64,000 nucleotides of DNA from a bacterium (GTDB taxonomy: Bacteria; Myxococcota_A; Bradymonadia; UBA7976; UBA1532): contig JAUHYW010000036.1 in assembly GCA_030426085.1 (NCBI GenBank), forward strand, positions 1 to 64,000, given 5' to 3'. This document shows positions 16,852 through 25,823 of this stretch, in pieces. Positions within the stretch are counted from its first letter, which is position 1, and the number at the start of each line of letters is the position of its first letter. The position numbers were made by a program, and so were the translations under genes. The notes under the pieces are model-generated. The model was not told where the DNA came from, did not search any database, and saw only the letters and a program-made list of their open reading frames with translations.

Positions 16852-18258
16852 ATGAGCTACAAGTACCGCGTCGAGACCCACAGCCCCGGACACCGGGTCC
16901 TGCCCCGCACCGGCGAGATGAAGGCCGAGGTGCACGCCTGGCTGGACGACGGGCTCTTCGAAGCCACCGACGAGGCGCTGTGGCAGCAGGCGGCCACCGC
17001 CGCGGCCCACCCGGGGGTCAAGGCGATCCACCTCATGCCCGACACCCACCTGGGCTATGGCATCCCGGTCGGCGGGGTCGTCGTCACCGACGACGTGCTC
17101 ATCCAGGCCGGCAGCGGGTACGACATCTCGTGCGGGGTCATCTACCTCGAGGTCCCCGGCCTGCACGCCGCCGACATCGCCGATCCCGAGAAGCGGCGGC
17201 GGTGGGTCGACGCGGTCGAGCTGCGGGTCGCCACCGGCCTCGGCGACCACCGCCCGCCCCGGGCCCGGGACGTCGCCTACCGCGAGGTGCAGCAGATCTT
17301 CCGCTACGGGGCCCAGGCGCTCGGCGTGCCGGCCGAGCTGTGCGAGCGGCACTACATCGAGGTCGACGACGCCGTCTTCGACGAGCGTCGGGTGCCCCGA
17401 GCCCGCGACCGGGCGCAGCCGCAGCTCGGCAGCGTCGGCGGGGGCAACCACTTCATCGAGATGCAGGTCGACCGGGACAGCGGCGCGGTGTGGGTGATGG
17501 TGCACTGCGGCAGCCGGGGCTTCGGCTGGCAGACCGCCAACCACTTCTTCTACGCCGGCGCCGAGCTGCGCGGCCTGCCGAAGAAGCGCCGCGAGGAGAG
17601 CTGGCTGTATCGCGACGAGCCGCTCGGCCGGGCCTACTGGGCCCACCACAACGCCGCCGCCAACTATGCCATCGCCAACCGCCACACCATCGTCGACGGG
17701 GTGCGCGAGGCCACCCGCGCGGTCTTCGACGCCGAGGTCGATGTCTTCTACGAGATCAGCCACAACCTCGTGCAGGAAGAGACCCTGCTCTTGCCCGACG
17801 GCAGCACCGAGCGGGGGTTCGTGCACCGCAAGGGCGCCACCCGGGCTTTCCCCGCCGGGCACCCCGACCTCGCCGAGACGAAGTGGGCCGCGACCGGCCA
17901 CCCGTGCCTCGTGCCGGGCTCGATGCTGGCCGGCGCCGCCATCCTGTACCCCCAGCCAGGCGCCGCCCGCTCGGCGTGCTCGGTCAACCACGGATCGGGC
18001 CGCCTCATGGCCCGGGGGCAGGCCCGCCGCGAGCTGGCCCACATCCACGACGAGATCGACCACGAGATGCGGACCATCCGCCGCGCGCTGGGCGGAGTGA
18101 CCGTCGAAGGCATCGTGGGCAACACCGCGCGCACCCCGCTCGACGAGTGCGGGCACGTCTACAAAGACCTCGACGCGGTGCTGGCGGTGCTCGAGTCGGA
18201 GGGCATCGCCACCGTCGCCCACCGCCTGTACCCCGTCGCCAACATCAAGGGCGTCTGA
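16852..18258 (+). CDS. rtcB: RtcB-family RNA-splicing ligase
   Basis: A 468-residue RtcB ligase, which joins 2',3'-cyclic phosphate or 3'-phosphate RNA ends to 5'-OH ends via GMP and Mn2+, acting in tRNA or rRNA repair in the cytoplasm. Motifs in order are PDTHLGYGIPVGG (5'-metal/RNA region), GYDISCGV with metal ligands D91 and C94, SVGGGNHFIEM, VHCGSRGFG, EISHNLVQEE, VHRKGATRAFPAG, PGSM, and VNHGSGRLMARGQA with guanylylated His380. GYDISCG and PDTHLGYG differ slightly from the common GxDIGCG and PDxHxGYG, so it is a divergent RtcB clade. No archease or RtcA/RtcR gene is adjacent. GAGGAG precedes the ATG. The next gene starts 14 nt after the stop. Confidence 0.95.
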   Translation: MSYKYRVETHSPGHRVLPRTGEMKAEVHAWLDDGLFEATDEALWQQAATAAAHPGVKAIHLMPDTHLGYGIPVGGVVVTDDVLIQAGSGYDISCGVIYLEVPGLHAADIADPEKRRRWVDAVELRVATGLGDHRPPRARDVAYREVQQIFRYGAQALGVPAELCERHYIEVDDAVFDERRVPRARDRAQPQLGSVGGGNHFIEMQVDRDSGAVWVMVHCGSRGFGWQTANHFFYAGAELRGLPKKRREESWLYRDEPLGRAYWAHHNAAANYAIANRHTIVDGVREATRAVFDAEVDVFYEISHNLVQEETLLLPDGSTERGFVHRKGATRAFPAGHPDLAETKWAATGHPCLVPGSMLAGAAILYPQPGAARSACSVNHGSGRLMARGQARRELAHIHDEIDHEMRTIRRALGGVTVEGIVGNTARTPLDECGHVYKDLDAVLAVLESEGIATVAHRLYPVANIKGV

Positions 18259-18272
18259 CCCGAGGAGATCCC

Positions 18273-19166
18273 ATGCCGCTGGCTCTGCTCCTGATCCTGC
18301 TCGCCCCCGCGCCCGGCCCGGTGGATTGGCGCAACCACAGCTATGTCATCGATGGCACGACCTATACGCTCGCCAATGGGTCCTGGGCCACCCCCGACGA
18401 CGCCGAGTTCGGCCAGTCGCTCGACCTCACCGGGGTCCACCCGGTGGACGTCGACGGCGACGGGCACGTCGAGTACGCCGTGGGGCTGAACTACTGGGGC
18501 GGCGGCACCGGCCGCTTCGACGAGCTTCACATCTACCGGATCGCCGGCAAGACCCCGATGCTGGCCGGCTTCGTGCCCGGCGGCGACCGGGGCGACGGCG
18601 GCCACGGCCCGGTGCGGATCGACGGATCGGCGGTCGTCCTCGAGCGCAACTACGCCACTGGCTGGGACGGCACCTGCTGCCCGAGCATGAGCGTCACCGA
18701 GCGCTGGATCTGGCGGGACGGGCGCATGAAGCTCGACGTCGAGCGCTCGATGGTCGCCCCGCTCGCCGACAGCAACGACACCCCGGACTACGCCGCCGAG
18801 CTGAAGGCCGCCCGGGCCGCGATGGCGGCGGCGAAGCGCGACGGGCAGAAGGCGGCCGGGCACCTGCTGGCCGCGCTGGAGGCCCGCCCGGGGGACGCGG
18901 TCGCGCTGGGCGAGCTGGGCTTCGCGCTGATGACCGAGAAGGAGGCCGCCGCCGAGGCCGCGCTGTGGGCCGCGGTCGGGGCGAAGGGCGCGTCGTCGAC
19001 CCGGGCCGCGGCGCTGTACAATCTCGCGAAGCTCTACCTGGGCCGGGGCGACCGGGCCCGGGCGGTGGACGCCGCCCAGCGCTCGCTCGTGCTGCGGCCG
19101 GGCAACGGGCCCACCGAGGCGCTGCTGGCCGAGGCGTCGAAGGCGCCGGAGAAGAAGACCCCCTGA
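18273..19166 (+). CDS. secreted protein with C-terminal TPR-like repeats
   Basis: A 297-residue protein with a very short signal peptide (MPLALLLILLAPAPG). Residues 20-160 form a beta-rich domain, with VDVDGDGHVEYAVGL resembling FG-GAP/VCBS-type calcium loops and a conserved-looking CCPSMSVTERW. Residues ~185-285 are helical and TPR-like: AAGHLLAALEARPGDAVALG, then AALYNLAKLYLGRGDRARAV. Such proteins usually act in envelope assembly or binding, but no specific function can be assigned. GAGGAG precedes the start. It lies 14 nt downstream of rtcB, so it may share that transcript although the roles differ. Confidence 0.75.
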   Translation: MPLALLLILLAPAPGPVDWRNHSYVIDGTTYTLANGSWATPDDAEFGQSLDLTGVHPVDVDGDGHVEYAVGLNYWGGGTGRFDELHIYRIAGKTPMLAGFVPGGDRGDGGHGPVRIDGSAVVLERNYATGWDGTCCPSMSVTERWIWRDGRMKLDVERSMVAPLADSNDTPDYAAELKAARAAMAAAKRDGQKAAGHLLAALEARPGDAVALGELGFALMTEKEAAAEAALWAAVGAKGASSTRAAALYNLAKLYLGRGDRARAVDAAQRSLVLRPGNGPTEALLAEASKAPEKKTP

Positions 19167-19182
19167 AGGCCCGCCCCGTGGG

Positions 19183-20565
19183 TCAAGGCTCGGTCGGGCC
19201 CGCCCCGCCCGGGGGCCGGCCGTCGGGTTCGACGACGTCGTACGGCGCCGGCTCGACCGACAGCGCCAGCCGCACGCCCCGGGTCGCGCTGCGTGCGGCG
19301 GGGTCGACCGCCTCCCGGGCGGCGCTGCGGCAGGCCTCGGCCGGCGCGTCCCACGAGCCGCCGCGGACCACCCGCAGCGCCCCCGCGTCGACCCGGGGAT
19401 CGACCCGCTCGACCGGCGGATCGGGGTAGGGGGCGTAGCCGTCGAAGGTCCACTCGGCGACGTTGCCGTGCACGTCCACGAGGCCGTAGCCGTTGGCCCG
19501 GGCGTCGTGGGTGGTCACCCGGGTCCGGCCGTCGCTCGTGGTCCGGAAGACGTCCACCTCGGCCAGATCGGCCAGCCCGTCGCCGCTCCAGAAGCGGAAC
19601 CGGCTGCCCGCCCGCGCCGCCCGGGCCCACTCGGCCTCGGTGGGCAGCCGGAAGCCGTCGCAGCCCGGCACCGGCTCGACCCGGGCGCAGGTGTACCCCC
19701 CGATACACGCCGGCTCATTCTCCGCGCAGCCGCCGAACGGCTCGCCGACGCAGCCTTCGAGCACATGGCACGCCGCGCGCCCGCTCCGGGTCGAGAGCTG
19801 CTCGGCGAACCACAGCGCGTCGTACCAGCTCACCCGCTCCATCGGGCAGGCCCAGGACGGGTTGCCCGCGCACGCGCCACCCCCGCCCTGCGCGCCGAAC
19901 CACGCCGGGCTCGGCGGCCCCTCGTCCCGATCCCACAGCCTGCTCCAGCGGCCGGGGCTCAGCTCTTCGGCGGCGATGAGGTACGGCCGATCGAAGACGA
20001 CCCGGTGGCTCGGCCCCTCGTCCGGGTCCCGACCGGGCTGATCCCGGGGGCTGCCCATGTCGAAGGCCCCCGGCGGCACGCAGACGAAGCCGTCGGGCAC
20101 GATCGTGCGATCGGGGCAGCCGTTGCACGGCGGATCGGCCATCTCGCCGTCGCACCAGTGGCAGGTGAAGGGCAGATCCTCGTCGATGGCGTTGTCGCAG
20201 TCGTTGTCGAGGCCGTCGCAGACCTCGGTCACCGAGAAGCGATCGGGGCCGCGGACCGGCTGCCCGTCGACGCAGCGCTCGACGCTCGCGCCGCAGCGGC
20301 CGTTCTGGTCGGGCATGCTGCCTTCGACCGCCCGGGTCAGCCCCTCGTCGATCACGCCGTCGCCGTCGTCGTCCTCGTTGTTGCACGCCTCGACCGGCGC
20401 GGGCCCGGCGTCGGCGAGTTCGATCGGCGCCACGTCGGGCCGGGCGACGTCGGCCGCGGCGTCCGGCGGCGGGCCGTCGGGCCCGGGATCGAACGGCGGC
20501 AGCGCGGGCACCTCGAGGCAGCCCCAGGCGGCTGCCGCGATCAGGAACAGCCATGGACGATGCAT
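19183..20565 (-). CDS. FGE-like (sulfatase-modifying factor) domain lipoprotein
   Basis: A 460-residue predicted lipoprotein (signal peptide ending AAWGC). A Pro/Asp-rich spacer and two MopE-like DNDCD motifs (ExCDGLDNDCDNAIDED) precede an FGE/EgtB-type domain at ~150-445. Family marks are VPPGAFDMGSP, MERVSWYDALWFAE, GFRLPTEAEWARAAR, YGLVDVHGNVAEW and VVRGGSW. In formylglycine-generating enzymes the catalytic pair follows GGS (GGSFLCxxSYC). Here the equivalent is GGSWDAPAEAC, with Ala in place of the first Cys, so true FGE activity is doubtful. Many such domains are non-catalytic binding modules. ATG 20565 is chosen for the signal peptide. It is divergent from the GH31 lipoprotein. Confidence 0.88.
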   Translation of the reverse strand: MHRPWLFLIAAAAWGCLEVPALPPFDPGPDGPPPDAAADVARPDVAPIELADAGPAPVEACNNEDDDGDGVIDEGLTRAVEGSMPDQNGRCGASVERCVDGQPVRGPDRFSVTEVCDGLDNDCDNAIDEDLPFTCHWCDGEMADPPCNGCPDRTIVPDGFVCVPPGAFDMGSPRDQPGRDPDEGPSHRVVFDRPYLIAAEELSPGRWSRLWDRDEGPPSPAWFGAQGGGGACAGNPSWACPMERVSWYDALWFAEQLSTRSGRAACHVLEGCVGEPFGGCAENEPACIGGYTCARVEPVPGCDGFRLPTEAEWARAARAGSRFRFWSGDGLADLAEVDVFRTTSDGRTRVTTHDARANGYGLVDVHGNVAEWTFDGYAPYPDPPVERVDPRVDAGALRVVRGGSWDAPAEACRSAAREAVDPAARSATRGVRLALSVEPAPYDVVEPDGRPPGGAGPTEP

Positions 20566-20647
20566 GCCGCCAGTCTGCCCGAGCCGCGGCGTCCGCGCCA
20601 CGATCGATCCCTGCGCCGCGCCCGCTGCGAGATCTCGCGCCGTCCGG

Positions 20648-20653
20648 TATCAT
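20648..20653 (+). promoter_or_regulatory. -10 box TATCAT, 6 nt upstream of ATG
   Basis: TATCAT ends 6 nt before the GH31 ATG at 20660, with no ribosome-binding site between or upstream. This fits a leaderless transcript starting at the A of ATG. The -35 region is not convincing. Confidence 0.45.
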
Positions 20654-20659
20654 CCCGCC

Positions 20660-23422
20660 ATGCACGACCCTCGCGGCGCCCCCGCCACCCGGCCCGTCTC
20701 GACCGTGATCCTCGCCTTGTCCGTGGCCTGCGCGGCCTGCGACGACGGATCCGATGCCCCCCAGGCGCCACCGCCCGACGCCGGTCTGCCGGCGCTCGAC
20801 CGGGGCCCGACGCCCGACGGGACCCTCACGGTCGATCGAGGCCCGGCGGACGCCGCGCCCCCCGATGTCGCCCCCGACAGTGGGCGGCCGTGCGAGCCGG
20901 ACGGTGAGCCGACCTACGAGATCTGGCCCCTCGGCCCGTGGCAGGTCGACATCGACCCCGCCACCGGCGCCTGGCAGATCCATCGCCCCGACGACGCGGC
21001 CGTCGTGCTGCGCTCACCCGATCGCTGCGTCGACGGCGTCGCTCGCCCGGTGGGTCGCATCGGCCGCGGCGCGCCCCGAAGTGAGGCGCTGTTCGGCAAC
21101 TTCCGGATCGATCTCGAGCAGGACGTCGAGTGGCACCCGATCCCCGCCGAGCCGCACGGGGTGCGCCCCGGCGAGGGCGCGGTCGCGCTGGACTACACCG
21201 CCGCCGATGGCACCCCGGTCGCGCTGCGCTTCGCCACCGACGGCGTCGGGCTGCGGGTGGCCCTCGTCGCCGACGGCGTCGACGCCGCCGGCTTCGGCTG
21301 GCGCTGCGCCGACGACACCGGCTTCTTCGGCCTCGGGACCCAGGTCATCGGGCTCGATCTGCGCGGGCGGCGCTACCCGCTGTTCACCCAGGAGCAGGGC
21401 ATCGGCAAGCCCGAAGACGGCCAGCCCTTCCCCCTCGCCAACGTGCCCGAGGCGGCCTACGCCCCGATGGGTGTCTGGCATGCCAGCGATGGCTACTCGG
21501 CGGTCGTCGGTCACGACGCATACAGCGCGCTCGACCTGTGCGCCGCCGATCCCGGCCGGGTCGAGCTGGAGAGCTACGCCGCGCTGCCGGCCTTCGCGCT
21601 GCTGCCCGGCCTCGACCTGCGGGCCCGCCTCTCGGCGCTCGGCGGCTACATCGGCCGCCCGCGGGACGTGCCCGACTGGGTCTTCGCCCCGTGGAACGAC
21701 GCCGTCGGCGGCCCCGCGCGGCTGGCCGAGGTCGCCGCGCGTCTGCGGGCGCTCGACATCCCCTCGTCGGCCATCTGGAGCGAGGACTGGATCGGCGGCA
21801 CCCAGACCGCCACCGGCTTCCGTCTGAGCTATGCCTGGGAGTGGGATCCCGCGACCTACCCCGACCTGCCGGACGACATCGACGCCCTGCACGACCAGGG
21901 GTATGCCTTCCTGGCCTACTTCAACCCCTTCGTGCCCGAGCCCACCCGCATGTTCGCCGAGGGCACCGCCGGCGGATGGCTCGTCGAAGACGCCGACGGC
22001 GAGGTCATCGTCTTCCGCGACCCCGCCTTCCGCCCGGCGGCCCTGGTCGACCTCACCGACCCCGGCGCCCTCGAGTGGCTGCGGGGCTACCAGGTCACCG
22101 CCGCCCGCGACCTGGGCATCGACGGGTGGATGGCCGACTTCGCCGAGTGGCTGCCGGTCGAGGCGGTGATGGACGACGGCACCCCCGGCTGGCGCTTCCA
22201 CAACCGCTACCCGCTCGCGTGGCAGCAGGCCAACGTCGACGCCATGCAGGCGGCGCACGCCGACGCGCCCGACCCCGACGACTGGACCTTCTTCGCCCGC
22301 AGCGGCTGGGCCTCGACCGAGGGCGGCACCGCGAGCCTCGCCCCGGCGCTGTGGGCCGGCGATCAGAACACCGACTGGGCCCGGGACGACGGCCTGCCGA
22401 CGGTCATCCCCATCGGGGTGCACGCCGGCCTCGCCGGGGTGGCGGTCTACGGCAGCGACATCGCCGGCTACACCAGCGAGCGATCACCCAACACCACCAA
22501 GGAACTCTTCTATCGCTGGGCGATGATCGGCGCCTTCCACCCCTTGATGCGCACCCACCACGGCAGCGACGAGTGCGGCAACTGGGCCTTCGACCGCGAC
22601 GAAGACACCGTCGCTCACTACCGTCGCTATGCCACCGTGCACACGCTGCTGTACCCCTACCTGCGCGCCCGCATGGACGAGGCCATCGACCGCGGCTGGC
22701 CCATCGTCCGCCACCCGTACTTCACCGCGCCGAGCGTGCCCGGCCTGTGGCGCGACGCCCGGGATCACTTCTTCCTCGGCGACGACCTGCTCGTGGCCCC
22801 GGTGGTCGAGGCCGGCGCCGTCGAGCGGGTCGCGCACCTGCCGGCCGACGGCTGGTGGCCGCTCTTCGCCGCCGATCCGCTGCCCGCCGGCGAGCCCGGC
22901 CCGGGGCGGACGGTGACCCACACAGTCGCCGCCCCGATCACCGAGATCCCGGTCTTCGTGCGCCCCGGCACCGCGCTGCCGCTCCTGCCCCGCCCGGTGG
23001 ACAGCTTCTACGGCGCCGAGGCCCCCGACGTCAGCGATCTGGCCGACCTCGACGGCGCCCGCCGGCTGGCGCTGTATCCCACGGCGGATGGCATCATCAC
23101 ATCCCGGGCCATCGATGGGACCACGATCGAGGGCGGCGGGTGGCGGGCCGCGCCCGACTGGCGGATGGCATCCCTGGATGGCATGCCCCTGCCGGCGTGC
23201 GACGGCGCCCGGGACGCGGCCTGCGCCGACGCCGACGGGGTCTACCTGCCCGCGACGGCCGACGCGACCCTGGCCGTGGGCGACGCCGCGCTCACCCTGA
23301 GCGGCGGCGAGCCCCGCGACTGGTACGTCGCCTGGGCCGGGGTCGCCTGGGGCCCGTGGGCCGAGCCGACCCCGGTCGGCGATCTGGACCCGGACATCCC
23401 CCCGCCGTGTGAGGAGGAATGA
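20660..23422 (+). CDS. GH31 family alpha-glycosidase lipoprotein (sulfoquinovosidase-like)
   Basis: A 920-residue exported glycoside hydrolase. The N-terminus has a lipoprotein-like signal (ALSVACAAC) and an Asp/Pro-rich linker to ~85. A GH31 N-terminal beta-domain follows, then the catalytic barrel with nucleophile D493 in DGWMADFAEWLP and acid/base D568 in WAGDQNTDWARDDGL, with RSGW and HHGSDE nearby. The WMADFxEWLP and WAGDQxxxW patterns are closest to the YihQ-type branch (sulfoquinovosidases and related alpha-glucosidases) rather than maltase-type GH31. I cannot confirm the sulfonate-binding Arg/Trp, so the substrate is open. C-terminal beta-domains end with an acidic tail. It is divergent from the FGE-like lipoprotein. 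Confidence 0.9.
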   Translation: MHDPRGAPATRPVSTVILALSVACAACDDGSDAPQAPPPDAGLPALDRGPTPDGTLTVDRGPADAAPPDVAPDSGRPCEPDGEPTYEIWPLGPWQVDIDPATGAWQIHRPDDAAVVLRSPDRCVDGVARPVGRIGRGAPRSEALFGNFRIDLEQDVEWHPIPAEPHGVRPGEGAVALDYTAADGTPVALRFATDGVGLRVALVADGVDAAGFGWRCADDTGFFGLGTQVIGLDLRGRRYPLFTQEQGIGKPEDGQPFPLANVPEAAYAPMGVWHASDGYSAVVGHDAYSALDLCAADPGRVELESYAALPAFALLPGLDLRARLSALGGYIGRPRDVPDWVFAPWNDAVGGPARLAEVAARLRALDIPSSAIWSEDWIGGTQTATGFRLSYAWEWDPATYPDLPDDIDALHDQGYAFLAYFNPFVPEPTRMFAEGTAGGWLVEDADGEVIVFRDPAFRPAALVDLTDPGALEWLRGYQVTAARDLGIDGWMADFAEWLPVEAVMDDGTPGWRFHNRYPLAWQQANVDAMQAAHADAPDPDDWTFFARSGWASTEGGTASLAPALWAGDQNTDWARDDGLPTVIPIGVHAGLAGVAVYGSDIAGYTSERSPNTTKELFYRWAMIGAFHPLMRTHHGSDECGNWAFDRDEDTVAHYRRYATVHTLLYPYLRARMDEAIDRGWPIVRHPYFTAPSVPGLWRDARDHFFLGDDLLVAPVVEAGAVERVAHLPADGWWPLFAADPLPAGEPGPGRTVTHTVAAPITEIPVFVRPGTALPLLPRPVDSFYGAEAPDVSDLADLDGARRLALYPTADGIITSRAIDGTTIEGGGWRAAPDWRMASLDGMPLPACDGARDAACADADGVYLPATADATLAVGDAALTLSGGEPRDWYVAWAGVAWGPWAEPTPVGDLDPDIPPPCEEE

Positions 23423-23461
23423 GCCGCCCGCGGCCGGGTGCCCGGGCGGCGGCCCCGGGCG

Positions 23462-25720
23462 TCAGCCCATCGCCTCCAGTCGCGCCGGCACGCTCTTGTG
23501 CAGCGGGGTGCCGACGAACGGATCGCGGTGGGCGGTCCGGGTGAGCTCGTTGGGCGCGATTCCGCCGGTGGGCCCATCGCCCGGCGCGGCGCCGAGCCCG
23601 GTCCCGTTGGGCAGCGAGATGTGCCCCGCCCGCATCGCCGGATCGACCGCGACCGTGACCACCGCCGACCCGCCCGGGGTGGTCAGCCGGGCCCGATCTC
23701 CGCTGCGCACGCCGAGCGCCGCCGCGTCCTCGGGGCCGATGCGCAGGGCGCCGTCGGGATCCTTCCGCCGCCAGTGGGGGTCGCGGATGATGGTATTGGC
23801 GGTGAACGCCCGCCGCTCGCCGGCAGACAGCGTGAAGGGGAACGCCGGATCGCTCGCGGGCGGCCCTTTCGCCAGCGCCCGCACCTCGTCGAGCAGGTCG
23901 GGCAGCGCGAGCGCGATCCGCCCGCCGGGTCGGTCGACGCGGCGCATCACATCGGCCCACTCGTCGACCGCGAAGACGACGCCCGAGGTCTCGCGCAGCA
24001 TCGCCTCGAACAGCGCGGTCGCGGCGCTGAGCGGGTCGCCGCCGAAGCCGGCGCGGGCGATCGGGGCCGGATCCGCCATGACGGCCCGCAGCGCCAGGCC
24101 GAAGAGCACCGCGCCTTCCCGGCGGTCGGCGGGCAGGCTCGGCCCCAGGCTGCGATAGAGGATCGCCGAGGCGAAGGGCATGCGCGCCGGGTTCATCGCG
24201 ACCTGGGCCACGAACGCCCGGGCATAGCGGTCGAGCCCCGCCTCGGCGGCCGCCCGCAGCGCGGTGACGCACTCGTCGTCCAGGCACCCGAGCGCATCGG
24301 CCAGCCGGGCGTGCATCTCGGCTTCGGGCAGCGGGCCAGGCGGCGGCTCGAGCAGTCGGGGCCGCAGGTGGAACGCGTTGCGGGGGAACTCGAAGTTGAA
24401 GAAGGTCGCCTCGGCCTTTTCGAATTGGGTGCACGCCGGCAGGACGTAGTCGGCGAGGCGGGCGGTCTCGGTGAGCGCGACGTCGATGACCACCAGGCAG
24501 TCGAGGGCCGCGAGCGCTTGTCGCATCCGGGGGCTGTCGGCCAGTGAGTGGGCCGGGTTGGCCGACTCGACGATCATCGCCCGGAAGCGATCGGGGTGGT
24601 CGGTGAGGATCTCGTCGGCGATGGCATTGCACGGCACGAGCCCGCCGATGATGCGCTGGCCGGTCACCGGGGTGTCGTACTTGTGCTCGCCGGTGGCCAT
24701 CGGCACGAGCACGCTCGGCACATAGCGGGTGCCGGGCCGCCCGAAGTGCCCGGTGGTCAGCCACAGAAGGCGATGCAGGTAGCTCACCACGGTCGAGTGG
24801 CGGTTCATCTGCACGCCGAGGTCTTCGTACGAGGCGAGCGATCCGGCCTCGCCGATGACGCGGGCCACCGCCCGGATCTGCGCCTCGGGCACCCCGCAGA
24901 TGTCGCTGTAGGCGGGGACATCCACCGCCCCGAGCGCCGCTCGGACGGCGTCCATCCCCTCGGTGTGGGCGGCGACGAAGGCGTCGTCGACCCAGTCGCC
25001 TTCGAGCAGCGCCGCCACGATGGCCGCCAGCAGCCAGGCGTCGGTGCCCGGCGCGAGCTGGAGGTGCACGTCGGCCAGCGCGGCGGTCTTCGTGCGCCGG
25101 GGATCGATGACGATGAGCGTGCGCCGGGGGTCGCGGGCGATGGCCTTGAGCGTCACCCTCGCCCGGGGGATGCCATGGGAGAACCAGGGGTTCTTGCCCA
25201 CGAAGAGCGCCACGTCGCAGTGTTCGAAGTCACCTCGGGTCTGGGCCCCGAGCATGCGATGGCTGACCCAGAACTCGCCGGTCTTCTCCTGGGCGAGCGC
25301 GTTGCTTCGATAGCGCATGCCCAGCGCCCGGCGGGTGGCCGTGGCGTAGGCGCCCGGCAGGTGGTTGCCCTGCCCGCCGCCCCCGTAATACAGGATCGAC
25401 GCGCCGCCGTGGGCGTCGCGCACCGCGGCGAGCCGCCCGGCCACTTCGCTGATCGCGGTGTCCCAGTCGATGGCTTCGAAGGTGCCATCGGGCCGCTGGC
25501 GCAAGGGGCGCGTCACCCGAGCCCCGCCGTTCTGGTAGTGATCGAGCCGGTGCGCCTTCTCGCAGGCGTAGCCTCGCGACACCGGGTGCGACGTGTCACC
25601 CCGCAGCCGCGCGAGCCGCCGGCCGTCGTCTCCGCCGAGCTGCACTTCGAGGCCGCAGTTGCACTCGCAGAGGATGCACGCGGTGGGCTTCCAGGGGCCG
25701 GTCGGGGACGGGCGCGACAT
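23462..25720 (-). CDS. molybdopterin-dependent oxidoreductase (formate dehydrogenase/nitrate reductase-like)
   Basis: A 752-residue Mo/W-bisPGD enzyme of the DMSO-reductase superfamily. The N-terminal [4Fe-4S] motif is CILCECNCG with the fourth Cys in GYACEK. Further family marks are LRQRPDGTFEAIDWDTAI, GNHLPGAYA, FVGKNPWFSHGIPRAR, VIDPRRTKTA, YVLPACTQFEKAEATFFN, and the C-terminal MGD-binding barrel (GVRSGDRARLTTPGGS, HISLPNGTG). There is no twin-arginine signal, so it is cytoplasmic. No partner subunit is adjacent, so it may act alone or with unlinked partners, and its substrate is not evident. The start at 25720 (MSRPSPTGPWK) is chosen close to the cluster motif. It lies 103 nt downstream of the RND exporter on the same strand. 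Confidence 0.9.
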   Translation of the reverse strand: MSRPSPTGPWKPTACILCECNCGLEVQLGGDDGRRLARLRGDTSHPVSRGYACEKAHRLDHYQNGGARVTRPLRQRPDGTFEAIDWDTAISEVAGRLAAVRDAHGGASILYYGGGGQGNHLPGAYATATRRALGMRYRSNALAQEKTGEFWVSHRMLGAQTRGDFEHCDVALFVGKNPWFSHGIPRARVTLKAIARDPRRTLIVIDPRRTKTAALADVHLQLAPGTDAWLLAAIVAALLEGDWVDDAFVAAHTEGMDAVRAALGAVDVPAYSDICGVPEAQIRAVARVIGEAGSLASYEDLGVQMNRHSTVVSYLHRLLWLTTGHFGRPGTRYVPSVLVPMATGEHKYDTPVTGQRIIGGLVPCNAIADEILTDHPDRFRAMIVESANPAHSLADSPRMRQALAALDCLVVIDVALTETARLADYVLPACTQFEKAEATFFNFEFPRNAFHLRPRLLEPPPGPLPEAEMHARLADALGCLDDECVTALRAAAEAGLDRYARAFVAQVAMNPARMPFASAILYRSLGPSLPADRREGAVLFGLALRAVMADPAPIARAGFGGDPLSAATALFEAMLRETSGVVFAVDEWADVMRRVDRPGGRIALALPDLLDEVRALAKGPPASDPAFPFTLSAGERRAFTANTIIRDPHWRRKDPDGALRIGPEDAAALGVRSGDRARLTTPGGSAVVTVAVDPAMRAGHISLPNGTGLGAAPGDGPTGGIAPNELTRTAHRDPFVGTPLHKSVPARLEAMG

Positions 25721-25823
25721 GGGGGGCCTCGCGAGGCGATGGAGGTGGCCCACGGTAGCAGCCATGGGCGCGGGGCGCATCAGGGCCGGGCGACCCCGGG
25801 TCCACCGGCGGCGGCTCTGTCGT

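Noticed and set aside
11085-18272. Long plus-strand frame running through the giant lipoprotein and rtcB into the secreted TPR gene
   Set aside because: Only the last part (from the ATG at 18273) has a signal peptide, ribosome site and protein character; the rest is antisense or out of frame with real genes.
20660-23422. Firm annotation of the GH31 protein as sulfoquinovosidase
   Set aside because: Nucleophile and acid motifs fit that branch, but the sulfonate-recognising residues could not be verified by eye.
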